Shown here piece by piece: positions 23,337 through 34,459 of a stretch of 64,000 nt of DNA. The position numbers and the translations under genes are program-made. The stretch's first letter is position 1. Every line of letters starts with the position of its first letter. The notes under the pieces are model-generated. The model saw only the letters and a program-made list of their open reading frames with translations. It made no database searches and had not been told where the DNA came from. Origin of the DNA: an uncultured Microbacteriaceae bacterium (GTDB taxonomy: Bacteria; Actinomycetota; Actinomycetes; Actinomycetales; Microbacteriaceae); the NCBI GenBank assembly GCA_937872445.1, contig CALMSL010000161.1, forward strand, positions 61,822 through 125,821, in the 5' to 3' direction.

Positions 23337-24332
23337 TCACTTCCTTGCCCGGCGGGTGGCCGTTGTCGCGGAGTGGGTGGGAATGGGTGTGGTGGTCGGT
23401 GCCGAAAGCCCAGGAATCCCGTGCTGGAGCACGTCGCCGAACAGGACGTCGGGGTCGAGTCGCCGGAGTTCCTCGGCGAGGCAGTCGCGCAGGTTTCGAC
23501 GCGGCAGGGAGATGTCGTGCGTCGGTTGACCCGGCTGGCTCAGAGTGACGATGGTCGGTTGCGTTCGAACAAGCGTAATCGTGCCCGATGCTCGCTCGAG
23601 ACGGACCTCGTAAATTCCTGCCTTGGACCCGGATGGGCCGCGCAGTTCCTGATGCACGGGAGCCCGCAGCTGCGCCTGGAGCCAGGCGGCCAGCAGGATG
23701 GTGGAGGGGGAGTCAGAGGCGCCGTGTACCTCCACCGCGGTGATGGGCTCGTACGGGGGCTGGTCGAGCACTGCGGCGAGCTGGGCGCGCCACAGGGTGA
23801 GTCGGGTCCACGCAAAGTCGGTGTCGCCCGGCCGGTAGGTTTCGGCGAGGTGCGTGAGAAACGCGCGCGGATCCGCCTGGGCTGCGGCGTCCGTGATGCG
23901 CGTCTGGGCCATGCGCCCGAGCGCGGACGACGATACGACCTCCGGCGCCTCCGCAGGCCACCAGGCCACTACGGGAGCGTCGGCGAGAAGCAATCCGGTG
24001 ACGAGGCCTTCCTCGTTTCTCGCCGTGTCGCCATACGCCCGCAGCACGATGACCTCGCTCGCACCGGCGTCGCCGCCGACCCTGATCTGCGCGTCGAGCC
24101 GCGGCTCCTGCGGTGCGCCTTCCACCGCGGGAGTCGAGACCACGATCACGCGCATCGGATGCTCGCGCGAGGCATCGTTGGCCGCCTCGATCGCCTCCTC
24201 CTCGGCACCGTGCCGGGTGGCGATGACGAGCGTCAGCACGCGTCCGAGAGCGACAGCGCCGCCCTCTTCGCGGATCTTGACGAGCGCGCGGGAGATCCGG
24301 CTCGTCGTCGTTGACGGCAATTCGATGATCAC
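23337..24332 (-). CDS. opcA: glucose-6-phosphate dehydrogenase assembly protein OpcA
   Basis: This 331-residue protein belongs to the OpcA family found in actinobacteria and cyanobacteria. Family landmarks are AVVAWWPAEAPEV, DTDFAWTRLTLWRAQLAAVLDQPPYE and the C-terminal LAEELRRLDPD. It supports assembly or redox control of G6PDH. The GTG start overlaps the zwf stop as GTGA, so the two are translationally coupled, consistent with a complex. Confidence 0.94.
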   Translation of the reverse strand: MIIELPSTTTSRISRALVKIREEGGAVALGRVLTLVIATRHGAEEEAIEAANDASREHPMRVIVVSTPAVEGAPQEPRLDAQIRVGGDAGASEVIVLRAYGDTARNEEGLVTGLLLADAPVVAWWPAEAPEVVSSSALGRMAQTRITDAAAQADPRAFLTHLAETYRPGDTDFAWTRLTLWRAQLAAVLDQPPYEPITAVEVHGASDSPSTILLAAWLQAQLRAPVHQELRGPSGSKAGIYEVRLERASGTITLVRTQPTIVTLSQPGQPTHDISLPRRNLRDCLAEELRRLDPDVLFGDVLQHGIPGLSAPTTTPIPTHSATTATRRARK

Positions 24333-25870
24333 GGGCGCCTCCAGACGCGTCCGTCACGGGCGAGAAGCGCATCGGAGGAGGCCGGGCCCCAGGTGCCGGG
24401 CCGATACTGTTCCGGCTGGCCCTGCGTGGACCAGAACTCCTCAATGGGGTCGAGGATTTTCCAACTCAGCTCCACCTCTTCATGGCGCGGGAACAGCGGC
24501 GGGTCGCCGAGGAGCACATCGAGGATCAATCGCTCGTACGCTTCCGGGCTCGCCTCGGTGAACGCATGGCCGTACCCGAAGTCCATGGTCACATCGCGTA
24601 CCTGCATACCGGCACCGGGCACTTTGGAGCCGAACCGGATGGTGACGCCTTCGTCAGGCTGCACCCGGATCACGAGCGCGTTCTGGCCGAGCGCGCTGGT
24701 CTGGCTCTCCTCGAACAGGTATTGCGGGGCACGCTGGAACACGACGGCGATTTCGGTGACGCGGCGGCCGAGCCGTTTGCCTGCGCGCAGGTAGAACGGA
24801 ACGCCCGCCCATCGCCGCGTGTCGATGGTGAGTCGGATGGCCGCGTACGTCTCGGTGACGGATTTCGGATCCATCCCGTCTTCCTCGAGGAATCCGATGA
24901 CGCGTTCTCCGCCCTGCCAGCCGCCGGTGTACTGGCCGCGCGCGGTGGTGAGCGAGAGGTCGGCCCCGATCCGGACGGCGGAGAGGATCTTCTCCTTCTC
25001 TGCGCGCAGGTCGCGCGCATCGAACGAGACGGGTTCTTCCATGGCGGTGAGCGCGAAGAGCTGGAGGAGGTGATTCTGGATGACATCGCGGGCCGCGCCG
25101 ATGCCGTCGTAGTATCCCGCGCGGCCGCCGACGCCGATGTCTTCCGCCATCGTGATCTGCACGTGGTCCACCGAGCGCGCGTTCCAGATCGGCTCCCACA
25201 ATTGGTTCGCGAAGCGCAGCGCGAGGATGTTTTGCACGGTCTCCTTGCCGAGGTAGTGATCGATTCGGAAGACCGAGTCCGGCGGAAACACCGACTCGAC
25301 GACGCTGTTGAGCGCGCGGGCGGTCGCCAGATCGCTGCCGAACGGTTTTTCGATCACCACGCGGCGCCATTGGCCGTTGACCTGCTCGGCGAGGCCCGAT
25401 CGGCGCAGTTGCTCGGTGACGAGCGGAAACGACTTCGGCGGGATGGACAGATAGAACGCGTGGTTTCCCATGGTTCCGCGGGTCTCGTCAAGCTCTTGGA
25501 GTGTGTCGCGCAGTCGGTGGAACGCATCGTCGTCATCGAATTCGCCCTGCACGAAGCGGATGCCGAGCGCGAGTTGCGCCCACACTTCCTCATCGAAGGG
25601 CGTCCGCGCATGGGCTTTCACCGCGTCGTGCACTTCCCTCGCGAAATCCTGGGTATCCCAGTCGCGCCGCGCAAACCCCACGAGAGCGAATCCGGGCGGA
25701 AGCAGCCCGCGATTGGCCAGATCGTAGACGGCGGGCATGAGCTTCTTGCGCGACAGGTCGCCCGTGACACCGAAAATGATGAGCGCGCTGGGGCCGGCAA
25801 TACGGTTCAGCCTGCGGTCGATCGGCAGTCGCAGCGGGTTGAAGTCCCGCGTGATCTCGACCGGCGACAT
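24329..25870 (-). CDS. zwf: glucose-6-phosphate 1-dehydrogenase
   Basis: This 513-residue enzyme makes NADPH and 6-phosphogluconolactone from glucose-6-phosphate. The nucleotide-binding FGVTGDLSRKKLMPAVYDL is N-terminal and the catalytic RIDHYLGKETVQN is in the middle. I chose ATG 25870 (MSPVEITRD) because it lies 4 bases after the pgi stop. A longer frame would run 14 residues back into pgi. The ribosome binding site is weak, suggesting dependence on upstream translation. Confidence 0.96.
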   Translation of the reverse strand: MSPVEITRDFNPLRLPIDRRLNRIAGPSALIIFGVTGDLSRKKLMPAVYDLANRGLLPPGFALVGFARRDWDTQDFAREVHDAVKAHARTPFDEEVWAQLALGIRFVQGEFDDDDAFHRLRDTLQELDETRGTMGNHAFYLSIPPKSFPLVTEQLRRSGLAEQVNGQWRRVVIEKPFGSDLATARALNSVVESVFPPDSVFRIDHYLGKETVQNILALRFANQLWEPIWNARSVDHVQITMAEDIGVGGRAGYYDGIGAARDVIQNHLLQLFALTAMEEPVSFDARDLRAEKEKILSAVRIGADLSLTTARGQYTGGWQGGERVIGFLEEDGMDPKSVTETYAAIRLTIDTRRWAGVPFYLRAGKRLGRRVTEIAVVFQRAPQYLFEESQTSALGQNALVIRVQPDEGVTIRFGSKVPGAGMQVRDVTMDFGYGHAFTEASPEAYERLILDVLLGDPPLFPRHEEVELSWKILDPIEEFWSTQGQPEQYRPGTWGPASSDALLARDGRVWRRP

Positions 25871-25874
25871 CGAT

Positions 25875-27482
25875 TCAGCCGCGGCGGCCAGCAGTGGAGA
25901 GCACCGTCGCAAGCCCCGTGGCGGGGTCGGTGAGGTTCACGGTCAGCACGGGCCGCCCGTGCTGCGCGAGCACGGATGCATCCCCCTGCGCCTGCGCGCG
26001 GATCAGTTCGCCGAACGTGAATGGGCGGTCGGGAATCGGAATGTCGTGGCTCTCGTCGGCGGTGATTTGCAGGAACACGCCCACCGCCGGTCCGCCCTTG
26101 TGGAACTGCCCGGTCGAGTGCAGGAATCGCGGCCCCCAGCCGAACGTCACCGGACGGTCTACACGTCCGGCAAAAAGGTCCCGTAAGTTCGCGGCATCGG
26201 CACGGTGCACGCGGTCGAGGTAACACTGGATGCTCAGGTAACCGTCGTCAGGAAGGGTGGCAAGAAGTGCCTCGATGGCGCCATCGAGTGTTCCGCTGGA
26301 GGTGAGCGCGGAGTCCGTCGCTCGCACCTCGACACCCGACTCCTCGAACGCGGCCGGTTGGGGCTTCGGGCGGGCATCGAGCAGGCCTCGCGTCGCATCC
26401 TTGGCCGATTCCACATCGGGCTGGTCGAACGGATCGATGCCCAGCAGCCGCCCGGCCACGGCGATCGCCGTTTCCCAGACCAGAATCTGGGCGCCAAGAG
26501 TGCCGCTGATTTCGATCTCTCCCGGCTCGACCTCTTCCGTGGCGCGCGCGCTCTCCACGAGCCGGACAATCTGGAGGTCGGGCAGGTTCCTGGAAAGCTC
26601 AGGGGAGTCCGGGTCAAGAACGACCGGGAGGATTCCCTTCCCCTGCTTCCCCGTTGATTCGGCGATCAATTGCTCGGCCCAGTCGGCGAAACCGAGGATG
26701 TAGGTGCCGTCGGCGACGATCCCGAGCTTGTCGCGCAGCGGGCGGGTCCCGGCGATCGCGGCTCCGAGGACGAGCGCCGGGTTGTCCCGGTGATCCACCG
26801 CGATGCGGCCAGCAACGGAGGAGGCTTCGTCCAGGAGCGCGGCGATATCCACGCCGGCGAGTCCGGACGGCACGAGGCCGAACGCGGTGAGCGCCGAATA
26901 CCGTCCGCCGACATTCGGGTCGGCGTTGAAGACGCGGTACCCGTCGGCGCGCGCCGATTCGTCCAGGGGCGAGCCGGGATCGGTGACGACGACGATCCGA
27001 TCGGTCGGGTCGATGCCGGCGTCGCGGAACGCCTTTTCGAACACGCGCTTGTGGCTGTCCGTTTCGACCGTGGAACCGGATTTGGACGAGATCACGACCG
27101 CCGTTGTTGCGATCCGGTCGCGCAGCGTCGCGCCGATCTGGCCGGGGGATGTCGTATCGAGGATGGTGAGTTCGACGCCTGCGGTGCGCGTGATGACCTC
27201 CGGTGCGAGGGAGGAGCCGCCCATGCCCCCGAGCACGAAATGGTTGACGCCGTCGTGCCTGAGCTTGTCGCGCAGAGCGAGGATGTCCGGAATGAGCGGC
27301 TCGGAGATCACGACGGCTTCGGTCCAGCCGAGTCGCCGGGCGGCCTCCGCCTCCGCGGCCGAACCCCACAACGTCGGGTCCTGGCCGGCAATGCGCGAGG
27401 CGACCAAATCGGAAACGAGTTGCGGCACCACTCGCTCGACAGCGGCAAGGGCCGGGCCGCTCACCGTGATGTCGAAGCTCAC
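25875..27482 (-). CDS. pgi: glucose-6-phosphate isomerase
   Basis: This 535-residue enzyme interconverts glucose-6-phosphate and fructose-6-phosphate. The SIS fold shows [16 protein letters not shown], the sugar-phosphate loop [11 protein letters not shown] (Ser-rich) and [10 protein letters not shown]. It is the shorter, divergent actinobacterial type found inside pentose-phosphate operons. The GTG start overlaps the tal stop (GTGA). Its placement between tal and zwf links pentose phosphate carbon back to glucose-6-phosphate for cycling. Confidence 0.94.
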   Translation of the reverse strand: MSFDITVSGPALAAVERVVPQLVSDLVASRIAGQDPTLWGSAAEAEAARRLGWTEAVVISEPLIPDILALRDKLRHDGVNHFVLGGMGGSSLAPEVITRTAGVELTILDTTSPGQIGATLRDRIATTAVVISSKSGSTVETDSHKRVFEKAFRDAGIDPTDRIVVVTDPGSPLDESARADGYRVFNADPNVGGRYSALTAFGLVPSGLAGVDIAALLDEASSVAGRIAVDHRDNPALVLGAAIAGTRPLRDKLGIVADGTYILGFADWAEQLIAESTGKQGKGILPVVLDPDSPELSRNLPDLQIVRLVESARATEEVEPGEIEISGTLGAQILVWETAIAVAGRLLGIDPFDQPDVESAKDATRGLLDARPKPQPAAFEESGVEVRATDSALTSSGTLDGAIEALLATLPDDGYLSIQCYLDRVHRADAANLRDLFAGRVDRPVTFGWGPRFLHSTGQFHKGGPAVGVFLQITADESHDIPIPDRPFTFGELIRAQAQGDASVLAQHGRPVLTVNLTDPATGLATVLSTAGRRG

Positions 27483-28609
27483 GATCCAGCCTTCGATCGC
27501 GCTGCCGCGAGTGCCGCAGACACGGTGTCCAGAAGTTCGTTCCAGGAGACCGTGAACTTCTCGATGCCCTCCTTCTCCAGGAGTGCCGTCACCTCGTCAT
27601 AGGAGATGCCGAGTGCCGCGATTTCATCGAGCACGGCGTTCGCATCCGCGTAATTGCCGGTGACCGTGTCGCCGCGGATCACACCGTGATCGAATGTTGC
27701 TTCCATGGTTTTCTGCGGCATCGTGTTGACCACATCCGGCGCGACGAGTTCCTCAACGTAGAGCGTGTCCTTGAACGCGGGATCCTTCACTCCGGTGGAG
27801 GCCCACAGCGGCCGCTGCACGTTCGCACCGGCCGCGAGAAGGCCCTTCGCCCGCTCGCTCGAAAACGCCTGCTCGAACACCTGGTAGGCGAGGCGGGCGT
27901 TCGCGATTCCCGCCTTTCCCTTGAGGGCGAGAGCCTGCGGCGTGCCGATCTTCTCCAGACGCTTGTCGACCTCGGTGTCCACTCTCGACACGAAGAAGGA
28001 GGCAACGGAGCGGATCTTCGAAATGTCCAGCCCCGCGGACTTCGCTTTTTCGATGCCGGCGAGGTAGGCGTTGATGACCTCGCGGTGACGTTCGAGGCTG
28101 AAGATGAGGGTCACATTGACGCTGATTCCCAGCGCGGTCAGTTCGGTGATCGCCTCAAGCCCTTCGACGGTCGCCGGGACCTTGATCATCGCGTTCGGTC
28201 GGTCGACGGTGGCCCAGAGCAATTTGCCTTCCGCGATGGTCCCTTCGGTGTCGTGAGCCAGCGCCGGCTCCACTTCGATCGAAACCCGGCCGTCGTGCCC
28301 GTCGGTGGCGTCAAACAGGGGACGGAAAATGTCGCAGCCACGGGCGACATCGTGGGTCGTGATGTCCACAACGGCATCGCTCACGCTCGTGTTCTTCGCC
28401 GCGAGCTGCGTCACTTGCTCGTCGTAATCGTCGCCTTTCGCGAGGGCGTTCGCGAAGATCGTCGGGTTCGTCGTGACGCCGACGACGTGCCGATCGTCGA
28501 TGAGTGTTTTCAATCCACCGGAGACGATGCGTTCGCGGGACAGGTCGTCAAGCCACACGCTCACCCCCGCCGCGGAGAGTTCGGCCAGTGGGCTGGTGTT
28601 GTCGGTCAT
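27479..28609 (-). CDS. tal: transaldolase
   Basis: This 376-residue enzyme transfers a dihydroxyacetone unit from sedoheptulose-7-phosphate to glyceraldehyde-3-phosphate. The barrel shows [11 protein letters not shown] and [14 protein letters not shown]. The Schiff-base Lys lies in [14 protein letters not shown], and [15 protein letters not shown] follows. ATG 28609 lies 20 bases after the tkt stop with AGAAAGAAG as ribosome binding site. The frame stays open further upstream inside tkt but does not encode family sequence there. Confidence 0.96.
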   Translation of the reverse strand: MTDNTSPLAELSAAGVSVWLDDLSRERIVSGGLKTLIDDRHVVGVTTNPTIFANALAKGDDYDEQVTQLAAKNTSVSDAVVDITTHDVARGCDIFRPLFDATDGHDGRVSIEVEPALAHDTEGTIAEGKLLWATVDRPNAMIKVPATVEGLEAITELTALGISVNVTLIFSLERHREVINAYLAGIEKAKSAGLDISKIRSVASFFVSRVDTEVDKRLEKIGTPQALALKGKAGIANARLAYQVFEQAFSSERAKGLLAAGANVQRPLWASTGVKDPAFKDTLYVEELVAPDVVNTMPQKTMEATFDHGVIRGDTVTGNYADANAVLDEIAALGISYDEVTALLEKEGIEKFTVSWNELLDTVSAALAAARSKAGS

Positions 28610-28629
28610 GGTGTCTTCTTTCTGGCTCC

Positions 28630-30726
28630 CTACGCCTGTGCGGCGAGGGATTCCTTTGCTGCCTGGGCGAGGTGTTCGCTCGTCAGGCCAAACTCGCGGT
28701 AGAGGGTTTCGTAGTCGGCGGAGGCTCCGTAGTGCTCGATGGATACGCTGCGGCCCCGATCGCCGACAATTCCGCGCCAGCACATCGCGATTCCCGCCTC
28801 CATGGAGGCCCGTGCGGTGATCGCTGCCGGGAGCACGGATTCCTGGTACGCGGCGTCCTGCTCGGCGAACCACTCGAGGCAGGGTGCGGAAACCACGCGG
28901 GCGTTGATTCCCTCTGCAGCGAGCAGTTCCCGCGCCTCGAGCGCGAACTGCACTTCGGAACCGGTGGCGATGAGAATGACATCCGGACTTCCGCCCCGCG
29001 CTTCGGCGAGCACATACGCACCCTTCGCGGTGTTCACGGCGGAGGCGAGCGTGTCCCCGGACGCTTCGCCGCTTCCCCGTTCGAACACGGGCAGGTTCTG
29101 GCGGCTGAGCGCGATGCCCGCCGGGCCCTTCCTGCGTTCCAGCATCGTGAGCCAGGCGTAGGCGGTCTCGTTGGCATCCGCAGGGCGTACGACATCGAGG
29201 CCGGGGATCGCTCGCAGCGCCGTGAGGTGCTCGATCGGCTGGTGGGTCGGCCCGTCAGCTCCCAGCGCGACGGAATCGTGCGTCCACACGAAGATCGACG
29301 GGATCTGCATGAGTGCGGCAAGCCGCACGGCCGGTCGCATGTAGTCACTGAAGATCAGGAACGTACCGCCGAATGCCCTCGTCGGGCCGTGCAGCACGAT
29401 TCCGTTGAGGATAGCGCCCATGGCGTGCTCGCGAATACCGAAGTGCAGGACCCGCCCTTCCGGATCTCCCGCCCACTCGTGCGTGGAGTGCTCGGTCGGT
29501 ACGAAGGATTTCGCCGACTCGATCGTGGTGTTGTTGGACTCGGCGAGGTCGGCGGAGCCGCCCCAGAGTTCCGGCATGACCGGTGCGATGGCATTGATGA
29601 CTTTGCCGGATGCCGCGCGGGTTGAGATGTCTTTCCCCGCAGGGAAGGAGGGCAGTGCCGCCTCGAGGCCCGCCGGGATCGCGCCGCTCTCAAGCCGGTC
29701 GAGGAGCGCCTTCCGGTCCGGGTTCGCCGCGGCCCACGCGTCGAAACCCATTTGCCATCCCGCGCGTGCGGCACGGCCGCGATCGACGGCCTTTCGCGTG
29801 TGGGAGATCACGTCCGGCTCGACGACGAAATGCTTCTCCGGGTCGAAATTCAGAACCTTCTTGACTGCGGCAAGTTCGTCGGCACCGAGTGCCGAACCGT
29901 GGATTTTTCCGGAGTCCTGCTTGGTGGGCGAGGGCCAGCCGATGATGGTGCGCAGCACGATCATGGACGGGCGATCCGTCTCACCCTTGGCCGCCTCGAT
30001 CGCCTCAGCGAGCGCCTGGACGTCCTCGACGTACCTGCCGGTCTTCTTCCAGTCGACGACCTGTACGTGCCAGTGGTACGCCGCATAGCGCGCAGGGACG
30101 TCCTCGGTGAACGCGATATCGGTGTCGCCCTCGATGGAAATCTGGTTGTCGTCGTAGATGACGATCAGATTGCCGAGTTTCTGGTGGCCCGCCAGCGACG
30201 ATGCCTCGCTTGAGACTCCCTCTTCCAGGTCTCCGTCGCTCGCGATCACGTACACGAAATGGTCGAACGGGCTCGCGCCCTCCGGAGCATTCGGGTCGAA
30301 CAGCCCGCGTTCGTAGCGCGCCGCATAGGCGAACCCGACGGCGGAGGAGATGCCCTGTCCGAGCGGGCCGGTGGTGATTTCAATGCCGTCGGTGTGCCCG
30401 TATTCCGGATGGCCCGGCGTCTTCGAACCCCACGTGCGCAGCGCTTCGATGTCGTCAAGCTCGAGGCCGTATCCGCCGAAGTACAGCTGAACATACTGGG
30501 TGAGGGACGTGTGTCCGGGGGAGAGGATGAAGCGGTCGCGCCCCAGCCACGAACTATCCGTCGGGTCGCGGCGCATGATTTTCTGGAAGAGCAGGTAGGC
30601 GGCGGGGGCGAGGCTCATCGCGGTCCCCGGATGGCCGTTCCCCACCTTCTCGACCGCGTCCGCCGCGAGTACGCGCGCGGTGTCGACTGCTCGGTCGTCG
30701 ATGGGTTCCCAGTTCAGTGTCGCCAT
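28630..30726 (-). CDS. tkt: transketolase
   Basis: This 698-residue thiamine-diphosphate enzyme transfers two-carbon units between sugar phosphates. The ThDP motif spans [17 protein letters not shown] to [17 protein letters not shown] is N-terminal, and the pyrimidine domain carries [15 protein letters not shown] chose ATG 30726 ([10 protein letters not shown]) for family fit. An in-frame ATG 11 codons upstream is less likely, and AGAGAGG lies about 14 bases before 30726. It is the first gene of the operon and diverges from ctaB. Confidence 0.96.
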   Translation of the reverse strand: MATLNWEPIDDRAVDTARVLAADAVEKVGNGHPGTAMSLAPAAYLLFQKIMRRDPTDSSWLGRDRFILSPGHTSLTQYVQLYFGGYGLELDDIEALRTWGSKTPGHPEYGHTDGIEITTGPLGQGISSAVGFAYAARYERGLFDPNAPEGASPFDHFVYVIASDGDLEEGVSSEASSLAGHQKLGNLIVIYDDNQISIEGDTDIAFTEDVPARYAAYHWHVQVVDWKKTGRYVEDVQALAEAIEAAKGETDRPSMIVLRTIIGWPSPTKQDSGKIHGSALGADELAAVKKVLNFDPEKHFVVEPDVISHTRKAVDRGRAARAGWQMGFDAWAAANPDRKALLDRLESGAIPAGLEAALPSFPAGKDISTRAASGKVINAIAPVMPELWGGSADLAESNNTTIESAKSFVPTEHSTHEWAGDPEGRVLHFGIREHAMGAILNGIVLHGPTRAFGGTFLIFSDYMRPAVRLAALMQIPSIFVWTHDSVALGADGPTHQPIEHLTALRAIPGLDVVRPADANETAYAWLTMLERRKGPAGIALSRQNLPVFERGSGEASGDTLASAVNTAKGAYVLAEARGGSPDVILIATGSEVQFALEARELLAAEGINARVVSAPCLEWFAEQDAAYQESVLPAAITARASMEAGIAMCWRGIVGDRGRSVSIEHYGASADYETLYREFGLTSEHLAQAAKESLAAQA

Positions 30727-30848
30727 GGTGAATCGATGACCTCTCTTACCGTTGTGCACGACCGGGTGGGGTCGCTGACCTGTTACGGATGGCCCGCCCT
30801 GACTTCATCGGCACTGCCGGATCGGAACCCGGCTGGCAAGCAATTTCC

Positions 30849-30854
30849 AGTATA
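30849..30854 (-). promoter_or_regulatory. -10 box TATACT for the tkt operon
   Basis: TATACT on the minus strand predicts a leader of about 115 bases before tkt. It would drive the six-gene sugar-phosphate operon. Confidence 0.45.
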
Positions 30855-30899
30855 GGCAACCTGTGCAGGCATCGTCGGTGAGCGGGAGCACAGGTCGCC

Positions 30900-30905
30900 T
30901 AGACT
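30900..30905 (+). promoter_or_regulatory. -10 box TAGACT for ctaB
   Basis: TAGACT predicts transcription near 30912 and a leader of about 30 bases with the ribosome binding site AAAGAGGAG. Confidence 0.5.
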
Positions 30906-30942
30906 CGATCTGCCGAAGGATTTCGGCTGCGAAAGAGGAGCG

Positions 30943-31863
30943 ATGGACACGGCAGTAACGACAGCTCACCCCGGCACGCGGGTTGGTGCAGGGGCGAAAG
31001 CGCGCGCCTACCTTCAACTCACGAAGCCGCGCATCATCGAGTTGCTGCTGATCACCACGATCCCCGTCATGTTCCTCGCGGCGAGAGGCATTCCCAGCCT
31101 GTGGCTCGTGCTGGCCACGCTTGTCGGCGGGGCGCTGAGCGCCGGATCGGCCGGCGCATTCAACTGCTACATCGACCGCGACATCGATCGGGTCATGCGG
31201 CGGACACGGGGCCGTCCCCTCGTGACGGGCGAACTCACCGATCGCGAGGCGCTCGTGTTCGCGTGGGTGCTCGTTGTCGTGTCGACGCTGTGGCTCGGAC
31301 TGCTTGTGAACTGGGTGGCGGCAGGGCTCGCCCTCGCCGGCCATGTCTTCTACGTGGTCGTGTACTCGCTGTGGCTGAAGCGCCGCACGTCGCAGAACAT
31401 CATTTGGGGCGGCGCTGCGGGCTGCGTGCCCGTCCTCGTCGGCTGGGCGGCAGTCACCGGCACTCTGGACTGGGCGCCTGTCATCCTGTTCGGCGTCGTG
31501 TTCCTGTGGACGCCACCCCACTACTGGCCGCTGTCCATGCGGTACCGGGAGGACTACCAGGCCGCAAGCGTGCCGATGCTTGCTGTCGTGCGAGGCAGGA
31601 CGCAAGTGGGCCTGCAGGTCATCCTGTACGCGTGGGCGACCGTGGTGTGTTCACTTCTTCTCATCCCCGTCGCCCACATGGGCGTGCTGTACACGAGCGT
31701 GGCCGTGCTCTCCGGCGGGTGGTTCATCATCGAAGCGCATCGACTGTATTCGAAGGTCATCCGGCACGTGGAGGGATCGCCGATGCGCGTGTTCCACGCG
31801 TCGATCACGTATTTGACGCTCGTGTTCGTGGCGGTCGGAATCGATCCGTTGCTGCCGTTCTGA
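30943..31863 (+). CDS. ctaB: protoheme IX farnesyltransferase (heme O synthase)
   Basis: This 306-residue integral membrane prenyltransferase attaches farnesyl diphosphate to heme B to make heme O. The first aspartate-rich motif is NCYIDRDIDRVMRRTRGRPL (about residue 78). The second region is YREDYQAASVPMLAVVRG (about 200), and about eight or nine hydrophobic helices are visible. It diverges from tkt and converges on ctaA, with one base between stop codons. Together with ctaA it supplies heme A to an aa3-type oxidase, whose subunits are not in the window. Confidence 0.96.
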   Translation: MDTAVTTAHPGTRVGAGAKARAYLQLTKPRIIELLLITTIPVMFLAARGIPSLWLVLATLVGGALSAGSAGAFNCYIDRDIDRVMRRTRGRPLVTGELTDREALVFAWVLVVVSTLWLGLLVNWVAAGLALAGHVFYVVVYSLWLKRRTSQNIIWGGAAGCVPVLVGWAAVTGTLDWAPVILFGVVFLWTPPHYWPLSMRYREDYQAASVPMLAVVRGRTQVGLQVILYAWATVVCSLLLIPVAHMGVLYTSVAVLSGGWFIIEAHRLYSKVIRHVEGSPMRVFHASITYLTLVFVAVGIDPLLPF

Positions 31864-31864
31864 G

Positions 31865-32788
31865 CTAGCTGCCGCTGGCGGAGCGCGGTCGCACCGTCGA
31901 GAGAACCACCGCTGTCATCGCGGCGAGGAGCAGGCACGCGAGCACCATGTGCACGCCGACCGCAAGCGCGGGAAGGCCATTGCGCGACTGGTAGAGACCG
32001 ATCGCGATTTGCAGGAACTCGATTCCCAGCAGCCACAGGGCGAAGTATCGGGTCGAAACGTGCTTGCCACGCCAGGCGACCAGCAGAAGAAGTGCGGTCA
32101 GGCCGAACACCGCGTACGCGGGCCACGCGTGGAGGTGTTCCAGAACGGCGGTGTCGAAACCATTGCGCGGCGTATCGACGTCTCCAGCGTGCGGCCCGGA
32201 GCCGGTGGTCAGCACGCCCATCACGACCGTGACGACGGCCATCGCCGCTGCGAGCCAGGCGAGCGGGCGAATCCACCCGGAAAGCGGTGGGATGCGCTGT
32301 GCCGGGAGGTGGACGAACCATACGAGCGCGGCCGCGAGAATGACCATGGCTGCGGATATCACGAAATGGAGACCCACGATGTAGGACTCGAGGCTGGACA
32401 GCACCGTGATGCCGCCGATCCCCGCCTGCACGAGCACGAGAATTCCCAGCGAGAAACTCAGCCAGAACAGTTCCGGCCGTGATCTGCGAACGCGAATGAG
32501 CAGCAGAAACGTGACGAGAGCGACGACGGCGACGACGCCGCTCATCATTCGGTTCGAGAACTCCACGAGCGCGTGGAACCCGAGCTCGGGCGTGGGGATG
32601 AGTGACCCGGGCGTGCACTGCGGCCAGGTCGGGCAGCCTAGTCCCGATGCCGTCAGGCGCACCGAACCACCCGTGCCCACGATGATGAGTTCCGTGACGA
32701 GAGACGCCCAGGCGAACGTGCGGGTCCCTGTTGCCAGTCGAGTCTCTCTGATCACCGTCGCGCGCTCCCACTGTCGATATCCACCCAC
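31865..32788 (-). CDS. ctaA: heme A synthase, CtaA/COX15 family
   Basis: This 307-residue membrane protein oxidises the heme O methyl group to give heme A. It has about eight helices, conserved His residues (for example LHFVISAAM and EHLHAWPAY), and the Cys pair in GLGCPTWPQC of the first outer loop seen in Bacillus CtaA. The start is uncertain: GTG 32788 is listed, and another in-frame GTG at codon 12 lies just before the first helix. A -10 like TAGGTC at 32801-32806 would give a leader of about five bases to 32788. Confidence 0.92.
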   Translation of the reverse strand: MGGYRQWERATVIRETRLATGTRTFAWASLVTELIIVGTGGSVRLTASGLGCPTWPQCTPGSLIPTPELGFHALVEFSNRMMSGVVAVVALVTFLLLIRVRRSRPELFWLSFSLGILVLVQAGIGGITVLSSLESYIVGLHFVISAAMVILAAALVWFVHLPAQRIPPLSGWIRPLAWLAAAMAVVTVVMGVLTTGSGPHAGDVDTPRNGFDTAVLEHLHAWPAYAVFGLTALLLLVAWRGKHVSTRYFALWLLGIEFLQIAIGLYQSRNGLPALAVGVHMVLACLLLAAMTAVVLSTVRPRSASGS

Positions 32789-32826
32789 GCGCAGCGCTCT
32801 GACCTAGCATTCCCGCCGCAGCCCTG

Positions 32827-32832
32827 TAGAAT
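32827..32832 (+). promoter_or_regulatory. possible -10 box TAGAAT for the suf operon
   Basis: TAGAAT lies about 210 bases before sufB. If used it gives a leader of about 200 bases. A second possible box is GTAAACAT near 32950. I could not recognise a SufR or IscR-like operator. Confidence 0.3.
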
Positions 32833-33038
32833 CGAATCATCAAGGGCGAGTGGCCGGAAGTCTTCCTGCGCACGTGTGCCCGGCAAGGATGCCGGAGTCT
32901 TCGCCCAGTCTAAGCAGGCGACCCGGTCGCCGTGCACACGAGCTACCGTGGTAAACATCCGAGTTCCGCAGGGAATGACGTGGAGTCGGCGCGGGTTGGA
33001 CGAGTCAAGAGATCACTGCAGTTGCGGAGAGGTGGAAC

Positions 33039-34457
33039 ATGTCAGATGTACTGATCAACCGACCTGAACTGGAGAACCTCGGCGTCTATGAATTCGGCTG
33101 GGCCGATTCGGATGTCGCGGGAGCAAGTGCCCGGCGCGGAATAGACGACGAGGTCGTCACCGACATCTCACGGCTCAAGGGCGAACCGGAGTGGATGCTG
33201 AAGAACCGCCTCAAGGGTTTGAGCATGTTCCAGAAGAAGCCCATGCCGTCCTGGGGGGCGGACCTTTCCGGCATCGACTTCGACAACATCAAGTACTTCG
33301 TCCGTTCCACGGAGAAGCAGGCGCAGACCTGGGAAGACCTGCCCCAGGAAATCAAGGACACCTACGAGAAGCTCGGCATTCCGGAGGCGGAGCGGTCGCG
33401 GCTCGTCGCCGGCGTCACCGCGCAGTACGAATCCGAGGTCGTGTACCACCAGATCCGCGAGGACCTCACCGCCCAGGGCGTCATTTTCACCGACACGGAC
33501 ACGGCGCTGCGCGAACACCCCGAGTTCTTCGAAGAGTATTTCGGCACGATCATCCCGGCCGGCGACAACAAGTTCGCCGCCCTCAACACCGCCGCCTGGT
33601 CCGGAGGCTCCTTCGTGTACGTCCCGCCGGGAGTGCACGTGGAAATTCCGTTGCAGGCATACTTCCGGATCAATACGGAAAACATGGGTCAGTTCGAGCG
33701 CACCCTCATCATTGCGGATGAGGGCAGCTACGTGCACTACATCGAAGGGTGCACCGCGCCGATCTACACGACGGACTCCCTGCACTCCGCTGTCGTCGAA
33801 ATTGTCGTGAAGAAGAACGCCCGCGTGCGCTACACGACAATCCAGAACTGGTCGAACAACGTCTACAACCTTGTGACGAAGCGTGCGATCGCCCACGAGG
33901 GCGCCACCATGGAGTGGGTCGACGGCAACATCGGCTCGAAGGTCACCATGAAATACCCGTCGATCTACCTTGTCGGGGAACACGCGAAGGGCGAAACCCT
34001 GTCGGTGGCGTTTGCGGGCCCAGGGCAGCATCAGGATGCGGGCGCGAAGATGATCCACATGGCACCCCACACGCAGTCCTCCATCGTGTCCAAATCGATT
34101 GCGCGCGGGGGAGGTCGCTCCGGATACCGCGGGGAAGTTCGGGTAGCTGAAGGTGCGCACCACTCCGCCAACTCGGTCATGTGCGATGCGCTGCTCGTGG
34201 ACACGATCTCGCGATCCGACACGTATCCGACCGTCGATATCCGCGAAGACAACGTGCAGATGGCCCACGAGGCGACCGTGTCCCGCGTGAGCGCAGAGCA
34301 GCTGTTTTACCTCATGTCCCGGGGGATGACCGAGACCGAGGCGATGGCGATGATCGTGCGCGGCTTCATCGAACCGATCGCCCGCGAACTGCCCATGGAG
34401 TACGCCATGGAATTGAACAAGCTCATTGAGATGAGCATGGAAGGATCCGTCGGCTAA
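33039..34457 (+). CDS. sufB: Fe-S cluster assembly scaffold SufB
   Basis: This 472-residue protein is the scaffold subunit of the SufBCD complex, on which [4Fe-4S] clusters are built. Family landmarks include [10 protein letters not shown], the right-handed beta-helix core ([11 protein letters not shown] with a Cys), and the C-terminal [22 protein letters not shown]. There is no intein. GAGAGGTGG precedes the ATG. It leads the operon sufB-sufD-Rieske-sufC-sufT; no sufR repressor gene precedes it, unlike in many actinobacteria. Confidence 0.97.
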   Translation: MSDVLINRPELENLGVYEFGWADSDVAGASARRGIDDEVVTDISRLKGEPEWMLKNRLKGLSMFQKKPMPSWGADLSGIDFDNIKYFVRSTEKQAQTWEDLPQEIKDTYEKLGIPEAERSRLVAGVTAQYESEVVYHQIREDLTAQGVIFTDTDTALREHPEFFEEYFGTIIPAGDNKFAALNTAAWSGGSFVYVPPGVHVEIPLQAYFRINTENMGQFERTLIIADEGSYVHYIEGCTAPIYTTDSLHSAVVEIVVKKNARVRYTTIQNWSNNVYNLVTKRAIAHEGATMEWVDGNIGSKVTMKYPSIYLVGEHAKGETLSVAFAGPGQHQDAGAKMIHMAPHTQSSIVSKSIARGGGRSGYRGEVRVAEGAHHSANSVMCDALLVDTISRSDTYPTVDIREDNVQMAHEATVSRVSAEQLFYLMSRGMTETEAMAMIVRGFIEPIARELPMEYAMELNKLIEMSMEGSVG

Positions 34458-34459
34458 CG

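Noticed and set aside
32876-33067. A 63-codon frame in the sufB leader ending in Cys-rich residues and overlapping the sufB start, which could be read as a cysteine-sensing leader peptide
   Set aside because: No ribosome binding site or leaderless -10 box precedes its GTG, its composition looks like a chance frame in GC-rich DNA, and the Cys codons are few.
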